This document shows positions 45,512 to 53,481 of a stretch of 64,000 nt of DNA, in pieces. The stretch is from positions 2,552,001-2,616,000 of the forward strand of contig NZ_FSRS01000001.1 of the NCBI RefSeq assembly GCF_900142935.1, read 5' to 3'. The DNA comes from Rhodovulum sp. ES.010 (GTDB lineage: Bacteria; Pseudomonadota; Alphaproteobacteria; Rhodobacterales; Rhodobacteraceae). The notes under the pieces are model-generated. The model ran no database searches. It saw only the letters and a list, made by a program, of their open reading frames with translations, and was not told the origin of the DNA. The translations under genes were made by a program, and so were the position numbers. How positions within the stretch are numbered: the stretch's first letter is position 1; the number at the start of each line of letters is the position of its first letter.

Positions 45512-46315
45512 ATGGAACTCTACAACCTTCTGCTGATCGCCGTGATCCAGGGGATCACCGAGTTCCTGCCGATTTCCTCGTCGGGGCACCTGATTCTGTT
45601 GCCGCAACTCACGGGGCTCGACGATCAGGGCCAGGTGATCGACGTCGCCGTGCATGTCGGCACCCTCGGCGCCGTGATCCTCTACTTCCGCAAGGACGCA
45701 ATGCTGGCTCTAGGGGGGCTCGGCCGCCTGATGAAGGGCCAGATCGACACGCCGGGGGCCTTTCTCGCGCTCTGCCTTGTCGTGGCGACCCTCCCGGTGG
45801 TGGTTCTGGGCCTGATCATCGAACTCACCGGGCTGGACGAGGCGATGCGCAACATCGCCGTGATCGGCTGGACGATGCTCGCCTTCGGCCTCGTGCTGTG
45901 GTGGGTCGACACCCGCGCGCCCCAGACCCGCAAGGCCCCGGGCTGGACGCTGAAGCACGCCGCGATCATGGGGATGTGGCAGGCGATCGCCCTGATCCCC
46001 GGCACCTCGCGCTCGGGCATCACCATCACCGGCGCGCGGGCGCTTGGCTATGCGCGGCCCGACGCCGCAAGGCTGGCCATGCTGATGTCGATTCCCACCA
46101 TCCTGGCCTCGGGGCTGCTTCTGGGCGGCGAGGTGATCCTGGAGGCGGACCTTGCCATGGCGCGCGACGGCGCGATCGCCGCCGGCTTCGCCTTCGTCTC
46201 GGCGCTGATCGCGCTGGCGGTGATGATGCGGCTCGCCCGCTCGATCAGCTTCACGCCCTACGTGATCTACCGGGTGATCCTCGGCATCACCCTCTTGGCG
46301 ATCGCCTACGGCTAA
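45512..46315 (+). CDS. uppP: Undecaprenyl-diphosphatase
   Basis: Integral membrane enzyme (BacA/UppP) that dephosphorylates undecaprenyl diphosphate so the carrier can be reused for peptidoglycan and polysaccharide. The 267-residue protein has QGITEFLPISSSGHL near residue 13 (catalytic Glu/Ser/His region) and LIPGTSRSGITITGARALG. Multiple helices follow. GAGGAAG lies eight bases before the ATG at 45512. Its stop overlaps the convergent NDUFA9-like gene. Confidence 0.94.
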   Translation: MELYNLLLIAVIQGITEFLPISSSGHLILLPQLTGLDDQGQVIDVAVHVGTLGAVILYFRKDAMLALGGLGRLMKGQIDTPGAFLALCLVVATLPVVVLGLIIELTGLDEAMRNIAVIGWTMLAFGLVLWWVDTRAPQTRKAPGWTLKHAAIMGMWQAIALIPGTSRSGITITGARALGYARPDAARLAMLMSIPTILASGLLLGGEVILEADLAMARDGAIAAGFAFVSALIALAVMMRLARSISFTPYVIYRVILGITLLAIAYG

Positions 46316-47298
46316 GAGCGCATACGCTTGGCCGATTCCCGGATTTCGTAAAACTGGCCGGACGGGCGATAGCGCCAGAGATATTCCGGAATCACCGCTT
46401 CCATCGCCACCGGGTCGATCCCGAGATCGGCGAAGCCGCGGGCGTCGGCGGCCACCACGTTGTCGACGGCCAGATTCGCCACCTGGTCGCGCGTGAGCAT
46501 GGAATTCTTGAACAGCTCCAACGACAGCCGCTGCAGCAGGTCGAAGAAGGTGCCCATCGCGGCGGACAGGAAGAGCGGCAGGTTCAGCACGATCCGGTTC
46601 GGCCGCGCGATCACCTCGAGCATTTCTTCCATGAGTTCGGAGAACGTCCGCACCTCGGGCCCACCCAGTTCGTAGATGCCGGGCTCTGCCTGCCCGGTCA
46701 CGCCCAGCATCGCGGCCTTGGCGACATCGTCCACGTAGACCGGCTGAAACCGGGTGCCCCCACCCGTCACCGGCAGCACCGGCGAGAACCGGGCCATCGA
46801 GGCGAAGCGGTTGAAGAACTGGTCCTCGGGTCCGAAGATCACCGAGGGGCGCAGGATGACGGCATTGGGGAAATGCGTTCGCACGGCCTCCTCGCCCTGT
46901 GCCTTGGTCTGCGCATAGGTGCTTTTCGACCTGGCGTCCGCACCGATCGCCGAGACATGCACAAGACGCTGGACCCCGGCCTTCGCGGCCTCCTCGGCCA
47001 CGTGCAGCGCGCCGTAGTGCTGGACAAGGCCGAAGGTGTTGCGCCCCACCTCGTTGAGGATGCCCACGCAGTTGACCGCCGCATCCGCCCCCTGCAGCAC
47101 GGAGGCCACCGACTCTCGGTCGCGGATGTTGCACAGCACGGGCTCCAACTGGCCGACCGCCCCGTAGGTGCGCACGAAGATCGCCTCGTTCGGCCGCCGC
47201 ACGGCGACGCGCACCCGCCACCCGGCCTCGGCCATGCGCCGCGCCACATAACGGCCCACGAAGCCCGAGCCTCCGAAGATCGTGACCAGTCCGGTCAT
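46312..47298 (-). CDS. NDUFA9-like NAD(P)H-binding SDR (complex I accessory family)
   Basis: A 328-residue atypical SDR with TIFGGSGFVGRYVARRM as nucleotide loop, GADAAVNCVGIL, HVSAIGADARSKSTYAQTKAQGE and RPSVIFGPEDQFFNRFASMA. These are typical of the NDUFA9 family, which in alphaproteobacteria and mitochondria associates with NADH dehydrogenase. No nuo gene lies near. The ATG at 47298 directly precedes the nucleotide loop. Confidence 0.87.
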   Translation of the reverse strand: MTGLVTIFGGSGFVGRYVARRMAEAGWRVRVAVRRPNEAIFVRTYGAVGQLEPVLCNIRDRESVASVLQGADAAVNCVGILNEVGRNTFGLVQHYGALHVAEEAAKAGVQRLVHVSAIGADARSKSTYAQTKAQGEEAVRTHFPNAVILRPSVIFGPEDQFFNRFASMARFSPVLPVTGGGTRFQPVYVDDVAKAAMLGVTGQAEPGIYELGGPEVRTFSELMEEMLEVIARPNRIVLNLPLFLSAAMGTFFDLLQRLSLELFKNSMLTRDQVANLAVDNVVAADARGFADLGIDPVAMEAVIPEYLWRYRPSGQFYEIRESAKRMRS

Positions 47299-47435
47299 GA
47301 GCTGCCTCCCTCGCGAATTGCGCCTTGTCCCGCAATATAGGGCGCATCCCCCCCCTGCAAGACATCGGCCCGGCCCCTGCAAATCGGCGTTGACTCCCCC
47401 TCCGGCGCTCTGTAAGTGACCGCCTCACGACACCT

Positions 47436-47522
47436 GCCCAGGTGGCGGAATTGGTAGACGCGCTAGCTTCAGGTGCTAGTGTCCGTATGGACGTGGAGGT
47501 TCGAGTCCTCTCCTGGGCACCA
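47436..47522 (+). tRNA. tRNA-Leu (anticodon CAG)
   Basis: An 87-base class II tRNA: acceptor GCCCAGG/CCTGGGC, D-arm TGGCGGAATTGGTAGACGCG, and anticodon stem CTAGC/GCTAG around TTCAGGT (anticodon CAG). A long variable arm GTCCGTATGGAC, T arm GGTTCGAGTCC, A discriminator and encoded CCA complete it. The rnd gene follows 23 bases later. Confidence 0.97.
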
Positions 47523-47545
47523 ACCCCTCAGCTTCAGGGGCCGCA

Positions 47546-48157
47546 GTGGCGAACTTCCTGCATGTAAACGATATTCCCGCGGATCTCGACCTCGGGCCCT
47601 GCGTCGCGATCGATTGCGAGACGATGGGGCTCAACCCGCATCGCGATCGGCTGTGCGTGGTGCAGATGTCCGGCGGCGACGGGGACGCGCACCTGGTGCA
47701 GATCGGGCAGGGCCAGACCCAGGCGCCGAACCTGGCGCGGATGCTGGCCGACCCTAACGTTCTGAAACTGTTCCATTTCGGCCGGTTCGACATAGCAGCG
47801 CTGCTGAACACGTTCGGCGTCCTGACCGCGCCGGTCTACTGCACCAAGATCGCGTCGAAACTGGTGCGAACCTACACCGACCGGCACGGGCTGAAATACC
47901 TCCTCCAGGAACTGCTGGAGATCGACATCTCGAAACAGCAGCAAAGCTCCGACTGGGGCGCGGCGACGCTGAGCGAGGCGCAACTCGCCTACGCGGCTTC
48001 GGATGTGCTCCACCTGCATGCGCTCAAGGCCAAGCTCGACGGGATGCTGGCGCGCGAGGGTCGGAACGAAATGGCGCAGGCCTGTTTCGACTTCCTGCCG
48101 ATGCGCGCGCGGCTCGACCTCGCCGGCTGGCCCGAGATCGACGTGTTCGCCCATTGA
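47546..48157 (+). CDS. rnd: Ribonuclease D-like 3'-5' exonuclease
   Basis: A 203-residue DEDDy exonuclease domain: AIDCETMGL (Asp, Glu), FHFGRFDIAAL (Asp) and YAASDVLHLHAL (Tyr and final Asp). It is about half the size of E. coli RNase D because it lacks the HRDC domains, as do many alphaproteobacterial short forms. The start is GTG at 47546. It heads the rnd-kdsD-lptC-lptA-lptB-rpoN series. Confidence 0.88.
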   Translation: MANFLHVNDIPADLDLGPCVAIDCETMGLNPHRDRLCVVQMSGGDGDAHLVQIGQGQTQAPNLARMLADPNVLKLFHFGRFDIAALLNTFGVLTAPVYCTKIASKLVRTYTDRHGLKYLLQELLEIDISKQQQSSDWGAATLSEAQLAYAASDVLHLHALKAKLDGMLAREGRNEMAQACFDFLPMRARLDLAGWPEIDVFAH

Positions 48158-48167
48158 GGCCATCGCG

Positions 48168-49127
48168 ATGAACCGCGACGCCTATATCGCCATCGGCCGC
48201 CGGGTGCTGTCGCGCGAGGCCGCCGCGGTTGCCGCGCTGGGCGACGCGCTGGGCGACAGCTTTGCCGCCGCTGTGGAGTTGGTCCTCGCCGCGCCAGGCC
48301 GGGTCATCGTTTCGGGCATGGGGAAATCGGGCCATGTCGGGCGCAAGATCGCGGCGACGCTGGCCTCCACCGGCACGCCCGCCCATTTCGTCCACCCCGC
48401 CGAGGCGAGCCATGGCGACCTCGGCATGCTGGCGCGGGGCGACGTGTGTCTCGTGCTGTCGAATTCGGGCGAGACGCCGGAACTGGCCGACATCATCGGC
48501 TACACCCGCCGCTTCGCGATCCCGCTGATCGGGGTGGCGGGCCGCGCCGACAGCACGCTCTTGCGTCAGGCCGACGTCGCGCTGCTGCTGCCCTCCGCCG
48601 AGGAAGCCTGCCCCATGGGCCTCGCCCCCACGACCTCGACCACGATGACGCTCGCGCTGGGCGACGCCTTGGCCGTGGCGCTGATGGAGCACCGCCAGTT
48701 CTCGCCCGAGAACTACCGCGAGTTCCATCCGGGTGGAAAGCTGGGCGCGCGGCTGTCGAAGGTCGCCGACCTGATGCATACCGGCGAGGAGGTGCCGCTG
48801 GTGCCCCTGGACACGGCCATGGCCGATGCGCTCCTGACGATGAGCCGCAAGAGCTTCGGCGTCGTGGGCGTTACCGACGCCGAGGGCCGGCTGGCGGGCA
48901 TCGTCACCGATGGCGACCTCCGGCGCCACATGGAGGGGCTCCTGGAGCGGCGCGTGGACGAGGTGATGACGGCCTCGCCCCTGACCATCGGCCCCGACGA
49001 TCTGGCCGAAAAGGCGCTGGGGATGATGAACGGGCGCAAGATCACCTGCCTGTTCGTGGTCGGCGCGGATGCGCGGCCGCAGGGCATCCTGCATATCCAC
49101 GACTGCCTGCGCGCCGGGGTCGCCTGA
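48168..49127 (+). CDS. kdsD: D-arabinose 5-phosphate isomerase (KdsD/KpsF/GutQ)
   Basis: Makes arabinose 5-phosphate, the precursor of Kdo. The 319-residue protein has an N-terminal SIS domain (IVSGMGKSGHVGRKIAATLASTGTPAHFVHP, LVLSNSGETPEL, PTTSTTMTLALGDALAVAL, FHPGG). Two C-terminal CBS domains (from about residue 205) follow. It is three bases ahead of lptC. Kdo is needed for lipopolysaccharide, served by the lpt genes downstream and kdsB at 59.9 kb. Confidence 0.94.
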   Translation: MNRDAYIAIGRRVLSREAAAVAALGDALGDSFAAAVELVLAAPGRVIVSGMGKSGHVGRKIAATLASTGTPAHFVHPAEASHGDLGMLARGDVCLVLSNSGETPELADIIGYTRRFAIPLIGVAGRADSTLLRQADVALLLPSAEEACPMGLAPTTSTTMTLALGDALAVALMEHRQFSPENYREFHPGGKLGARLSKVADLMHTGEEVPLVPLDTAMADALLTMSRKSFGVVGVTDAEGRLAGIVTDGDLRRHMEGLLERRVDEVMTASPLTIGPDDLAEKALGMMNGRKITCLFVVGADARPQGILHIHDCLRAGVA

Positions 49128-49130
49128 GGC

Positions 49131-49739
49131 ATGGCCTCGTGGGACAACACCTATTCCCGCTTCATCGCGCTTGCCAAGATCGTGCTTCCGCTGGCCGCGC
49201 TGGGCCTTCTCTCGACCCTGTTCCTGATTTCGCGGGGTCCGGGCGGCGGTGAAGACCTGCCCTACGCCCAGGTCGAGATCGACGAGTTGCTGCGCGAACA
49301 GAGGATCGGCGCGCCGACCTATGCCGGCGTCACCCGCGACGGCACCGCGATCGCCGTGACCGCCGAGACCGCGCGGCCCGACGCCGAGGCCCCGGGCCGC
49401 GCCACGGCGCAACGGATGCGCGCCCGGCTCGATCTGCCCGATGGCAGCCACGCCGACATCTCGGCGGCCCAGGGCACCATCGACACCGCCGCGCAGACGG
49501 CCATCCTGGACGGGCGCGCGCGCATCGAGACGTCGACCGGATACCAGGTGCGGGCCGCGCGCATCACCTCCGCCCTCGGTCGGACCGAAGTGATCGCCGA
49601 CGGCCCTGTAGATGCCGACGGGCCCCCCGGCCGGATCGATGCGGGTGCCATGGAGCTTACCGCGGCACCCGGCGCCGAAACGCGCTACGTTCTGGTTTTC
49701 AAGGACGGCGTCAAGCTGGTATACGATCCCGGTCGGTAG
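49131..49739 (+). CDS. lptC: LPS export protein LptC
   Basis: A 202-residue bitopic protein with one N-terminal helix (FIALAKIVLPLAALGLLSTLFLI, about 11-33) and a periplasmic beta domain. It receives lipopolysaccharide from LptBFG and passes it to LptA. The family's SDxxxY-type loop is poorly conserved, so identity relies on the fold pattern and its place directly before lptA and lptB. Confidence 0.85.
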   Translation: MASWDNTYSRFIALAKIVLPLAALGLLSTLFLISRGPGGGEDLPYAQVEIDELLREQRIGAPTYAGVTRDGTAIAVTAETARPDAEAPGRATAQRMRARLDLPDGSHADISAAQGTIDTAAQTAILDGRARIETSTGYQVRAARITSALGRTEVIADGPVDADGPPGRIDAGAMELTAAPGAETRYVLVFKDGVKLVYDPGR

Positions 49740-49754
49740 GGAAGGGCTTTGATT

Positions 49755-50258
49755 TTGACGTTTCGCACCAGCGTGATCGCATCGATCCTCGCGTTGGCGC
49801 CAGCCCTTGCGGTGGCGCAGGGGGCGCAGATCGCGTTCGGCGCGCTCTCCCACGATGCCAGCCAGCCCGTCGAGGTCACGTCGGAGCGGCTGGACGTCGA
49901 CCAGGGCGACGGCACCGCGGTTTTTTCCGGCGAGGTTCTGGTCGGCCAGGGCGACATGCGCCTGTCGGCCGACGAAGTGCTGGTCGTCTATGCGGAAGAC
50001 GCCGCCGCGGGCAGCGGCCGCATCGCGCGGCTGGAGGCGATGGGCAGCGTGCTGCTGGCGCTGGGCGACGAGGCCGCCGAGGCCCAGCGCGCGGTCTACA
50101 GCATCGACAGCGGGACCATCGTGATGTCCGGCAACGTGCTGCTGACCCAGGGTCCGAGCGCGATCGGCGGAGAGCGGCTTGTCGTCGACCTCGACAGCGG
50201 GACGGGCACCATGGAGGGTCGGGTGCGCACCGTGCTGCAGCCCGGCAACGGCGAATGA
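49755..50258 (+). CDS. lptA: LPS transport periplasmic protein LptA
   Basis: A periplasmic OstA/LptA-like beta-jellyroll protein of about 167 residues: signal peptide (cleavage near AVAQ), then PVEVTSERLDVDQGDGTAVFSGEVLVGQGDMRLSADEV, the OstA signature. It bridges LptC and LptD. Two TTG codons (49749, 49755) can start it; the second lies eight bases after GAAGGG and is preferred. It overlaps lptB by ATGA. Confidence 0.87.
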   Translation: MTFRTSVIASILALAPALAVAQGAQIAFGALSHDASQPVEVTSERLDVDQGDGTAVFSGEVLVGQGDMRLSADEVLVVYAEDAAAGSGRIARLEAMGSVLLALGDEAAEAQRAVYSIDSGTIVMSGNVLLTQGPSAIGGERLVVDLDSGTGTMEGRVRTVLQPGNGE

Positions 50259-51019
50259 GCGCGGATGGCGGCGCGCTGCGGGTCGCCGAAGGCGCGGCCG
50301 GGCTGAAGGTCACCGACCTGCGCAAGAACTATCGCCGCCGCCCGGTGATCCGCGACGTGAGCCTCAGCCTCGACCGGGGCGAGGTGGTGGCGCTCTTGGG
50401 GCCCAATGGATCGGGCAAGACGACATGTTTCTACGCCGTCGCCGGGCTCGTCCGGCCCGAGGGCGGGCGGGTGATGATCGACGGGCGCGACGTGACGGGG
50501 CTGCCGATGTATCGCCGCGCGCGCATGGGCATCGGCTACCTGCCGCAGGAAGTCTCGATTTTTCGCGGGCTCAGCGTCGAAGACAACATCAACGCCATCC
50601 TGGAGATCGTGGAGCCCGACCGCCACAAGCGGCGCGAACGGCTGGAAGAATTGCTCTCCGAGTTTTCCATCGAGCATCTTCGCCGCGCGCCGGCTCTCTC
50701 TCTCTCTGGCGGCGAACGCCGGCGGGTCGAGATCGCGCGCTGCCTTGCCGCGAACCCGAAATACCTGCTGCTGGACGAACCCTTCGCCGGGGTCGACCCG
50801 ATCGCCGTCGGCGAGATCCGCACGCTCGTCGCGGACCTCAGGACCCGCGGGATCGGCGTGCTCATCACCGACCACAACGTCCGCGAGACGCTGGAAATCG
50901 TCGACCGCGCCTATATCCTGCACGATGGCAAGGTGCTGATGAGCGGCACGACCCAGGAGGTGATCCGCGACGAAAATGTGCGCAGGGTCTATCTCGGCCA
51001 CAGTTTCCGGATCACCTGA
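50255..51019 (+). CDS. lptB: LPS export ABC transporter ATP-binding protein LptB
   Basis: A 254-residue ATPase that powers lipopolysaccharide extraction with LptF/LptG (not in this window). Walker A is GPNGSGKTT, signature LSLSGGERRRVEIAR, Walker B YLLLDEPFAGVDPIAV, and the switch His lies in LITDHNVRETLEI. Its order between lptA and rpoN is the standard alphaproteobacterial arrangement. Confidence 0.96.
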   Translation: MSADGGALRVAEGAAGLKVTDLRKNYRRRPVIRDVSLSLDRGEVVALLGPNGSGKTTCFYAVAGLVRPEGGRVMIDGRDVTGLPMYRRARMGIGYLPQEVSIFRGLSVEDNINAILEIVEPDRHKRRERLEELLSEFSIEHLRRAPALSLSGGERRRVEIARCLAANPKYLLLDEPFAGVDPIAVGEIRTLVADLRTRGIGVLITDHNVRETLEIVDRAYILHDGKVLMSGTTQEVIRDENVRRVYLGHSFRIT

Positions 51020-51028
51020 CCCTTGGCC

Positions 51029-52303
51029 ATGGGCCTCCGCCCCGACCTATCGCCCCGCCCGTCGCAGGGCCTGCGCCTGACCCCCGGACTGCGCCAGGGG
51101 CTCGCGATCCTGAGGATGCCGGCCACCGATCTGGCCGCCGAGTTGCGCCGCGCGGCCGATGAGAACCCGCTGATCCGGCTGTCCGACCCCGACGGCGCCG
51201 CCACCGGCGCACCGGGCACGCCTCCGACATCGGAGATCGCCGCGCCTGACAGCCTCGGCGAACGCTTGCGCCGACAACTGGCGTTGATGCCGCTTGCCCC
51301 GCCGGTGGCCGCAGTCGCCCGTTTTCTCTGCGGCGACATCGACGAGGACGGCTATCTCGACGAGGAGGCTGCCGGAAACCTCGAAGGCATGGGCGTCGCG
51401 CCGGACGAGGTCGCGGCCGCAATCGAGGCGCTGCAAGCCTGCGACCCGCCCGGCGTCGGGGCGCGCAGCCTGGAGGAATGCCTCGCCCTGCAGATGCGCG
51501 AGCACGGCATGGAAGAGTCGGCGGCGCGCGCAGTCTGCGCGCGGCTCGACCTGCTGGCCGAGCGGCGGCTGGACGATCTGGGCCGGGCGACCGGTCTCGA
51601 CGGCGCAACGCTGGCCGGCATGGCGCGCCTCTTGCCGCGCCTCACCCCCCGCCCGGGGGCGAGCGCCGCGCAGGACCCGCTTCCACCGGCACCGGAAATC
51701 ATCGTGGAGGAGGCCCCGGACGGCCGCGTCGCCGCGACGCTCGACGGGCGGATCGTGCCGCGCGCCGAGTTCGACACGCGTCTCGCCCGCGAGCTTTCCG
51801 GGCAGAAGCAGGCGGCAAACCTGCGCGAGGAGGCCCAGACCCTTGTCGGTGCGCTGCGCTTTCGCGAGCGAACGCTCGAGACGCTTGCATTCTTCATCGT
51901 CGACCACCAGGCCCGGTTTTTCATCGAAGGGCCGGAGCATCTGGTCCCGATGACCCGAGCCGAGATGGCCGAGGCCCTGGGCCTGCACCCCTCGACGGTC
52001 GGCCGCGCGCTAGCCGACAAGGCGCTCTCCTACCGCGGCGTTGTGCATCCGCTGTCGCGCTTCGTCTCGCGGCCGCTGCCCTCCAACGGCGCGGGTCCGG
52101 TCACCGCCTACGGTGTCCAGCGCCACATCCGGCGCCTGATCGAGGCGGAAACGCCGTGCAGCATTCTCTCGGACGAGGAAATCGCCGCAATCCTCCGACG
52201 CGAGGGCGTTGACATCGCGCGCAGAACCGTCGCCAAATACAGGCAAGGGTTGACCATCCCCTCGTCCTTCGAACGCAGGAAGCGAAAGGCGCAACAGGTA
52301 TGA
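51029..52303 (+). CDS. rpoN: RNA polymerase sigma-54 factor
   Basis: Sigma factor for -24/-12 promoters needing enhancer-binding activators. The 424-residue protein has the N-terminal region I (LTPGLRQGLAILRMPATDLAAEL), a core-binding region, and a helix-turn-helix (MAEALGLHPSTVGRALADK). The RpoN box ARRTVAKYR precedes QGLTIPSSFERR. The acidic region II is short. ATG 51029 was preferred to TTG 51023; neither has a strong Shine-Dalgarno sequence. The neighbours hpf and ptsN link it to nitrogen and phosphotransfer control. Confidence 0.93.
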   Translation: MGLRPDLSPRPSQGLRLTPGLRQGLAILRMPATDLAAELRRAADENPLIRLSDPDGAATGAPGTPPTSEIAAPDSLGERLRRQLALMPLAPPVAAVARFLCGDIDEDGYLDEEAAGNLEGMGVAPDEVAAAIEALQACDPPGVGARSLEECLALQMREHGMEESAARAVCARLDLLAERRLDDLGRATGLDGATLAGMARLLPRLTPRPGASAAQDPLPPAPEIIVEEAPDGRVAATLDGRIVPRAEFDTRLARELSGQKQAANLREEAQTLVGALRFRERTLETLAFFIVDHQARFFIEGPEHLVPMTRAEMAEALGLHPSTVGRALADKALSYRGVVHPLSRFVSRPLPSNGAGPVTAYGVQRHIRRLIEAETPCSILSDEEIAAILRREGVDIARRTVAKYRQGLTIPSSFERRKRKAQQV

Positions 52304-52390
52304 CTCGCGTTGCGTATCCCCGTTGACCCCGCGCCGTCCCGCCTTTAACGGAGAGCGAACCTGCGCGGGCGGGCAATATCAGGAGGCAAG

Positions 52391-52954
52391 ATGCTGTACC
52401 AGATCAGCGGCAAACAGATCGACATTGGCGAGGCCCTGCAGACCCATGTGAAGGACGAGCTCAATGCCGCCGTCCAGAAGTATGCGGAGCGGCCGACCGA
52501 CGCGACCGTCGTGTTCTCGCGGAACGCGCACGAATATGTCTGCGAGGCGACGGTGCACCTGTCCACCGGGCTGACCGCCCAGGCCAAGGCCCACGCGACT
52601 GAGATCTATGCCGCCTTCGACAGCTGCTGCGACAAGATGGAAAAACAGCTGCGTCGCTACAAGCGTCGGCTGAAGGATCACCATCGCGACCGCTCCGAGC
52701 CGGTTGAATCGATCGGGGCGGCATCCTATATCCTCGCATCATCGGAAGCCGAGGAGGAGTCGGAGCCCGAAAGCCTCCAGCCCATGATCATCGCCGAGAT
52801 GGAGACCAAGATCCCGTCGGTTTCCGTGGGCGAGGCGGTGATGCAGATGGAGCTTGCGGGCAAGGATGTGCTCGTGTTCCGGAACGAGAAGACCGGCAAG
52901 ATCAACGTGGTGCATACCCGCGAGGACGGCAACGTCGGCTGGATCGACCCGTAA
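52391..52954 (+). CDS. hpf: Ribosome hibernation promoting factor, long form
   Basis: A 187-residue protein with an N-terminal YfiA-type domain (YQISGKQIDIGEALQTHVKDEL and DKMEKQLRRYKRRLKDHH, about 1-100) and a C-terminal domain (about 125-187, VFRNEKTGKINVVHTREDGNVGWID). The long form dimerises ribosomes by itself. GGAGGC precedes the ATG. Its place after rpoN is conserved. Confidence 0.93.
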   Translation: MLYQISGKQIDIGEALQTHVKDELNAAVQKYAERPTDATVVFSRNAHEYVCEATVHLSTGLTAQAKAHATEIYAAFDSCCDKMEKQLRRYKRRLKDHHRDRSEPVESIGAASYILASSEAEEESEPESLQPMIIAEMETKIPSVSVGEAVMQMELAGKDVLVFRNEKTGKINVVHTREDGNVGWIDP

Positions 52955-53012
52955 GCCCGGCCAGACCGGCCGCGCCGTCCGCCAAAGGCGGTTCGCCAGA
53001 AGCGAGAGGCCC

Positions 53013-53480
53013 ATGCAGCTTTCCACCCTTTTGAAGCCCGAGGCGGTTCGGGTGCTCGGCACCATGTCCAGCAAGAAACGCCTGTTCCAGGAATTGGGCG
53101 AGGTCGCGCAGACGGTCTACGAGCTGTCGGCCAGCGACGCGGTCGATGCGTTGCAGGAACGCGAAAGCCTCGGCCCCACCGGCGTCGGCCACGGCGTGGC
53201 GCTGCCCCATGCACGCCTGCCCGGCCTTGAAAGGGTGCGCGGCGCCTTCATCCGGCTGGAGAAGCCGATCGATTTCGGCGCGGTCGACCGCCAGCCTGTG
53301 GACCTGATCTTCGCGCTGTTCGCGCCACAGGATTCGGGGGTCGATCACCTCAAGGCGCTGGCACTGGTCTCGCGGACGCTTCGCGACCAGACCGTGTGCG
53401 AGAAGCTGCGAGCCAACACCAACCCGGCGACGCTCCACGCCGTGCTGACCGAAGCACAGACCTCGACCCAGGCCGCCTGA
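53013..53480 (+). CDS. ptsN: PTS IIA-like nitrogen regulatory protein PtsN
   Basis: EIIA-Ntr of the nitrogen phosphotransferase system. The 155-residue protein has LKPEAVRVLGTMSSKKRLFQELGE and the phosphorylation site His66 in GVALPHARL; DLIFALFAPQDSGVDHLKALA follows. GAGAGG precedes the ATG at 53013. It closes the rpoN-hpf-ptsN group and converges with the sulfotransferase gene one base later. Confidence 0.93.
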   Translation: MQLSTLLKPEAVRVLGTMSSKKRLFQELGEVAQTVYELSASDAVDALQERESLGPTGVGHGVALPHARLPGLERVRGAFIRLEKPIDFGAVDRQPVDLIFALFAPQDSGVDHLKALALVSRTLRDQTVCEKLRANTNPATLHAVLTEAQTSTQAA

Positions 53481-53481
53481 G

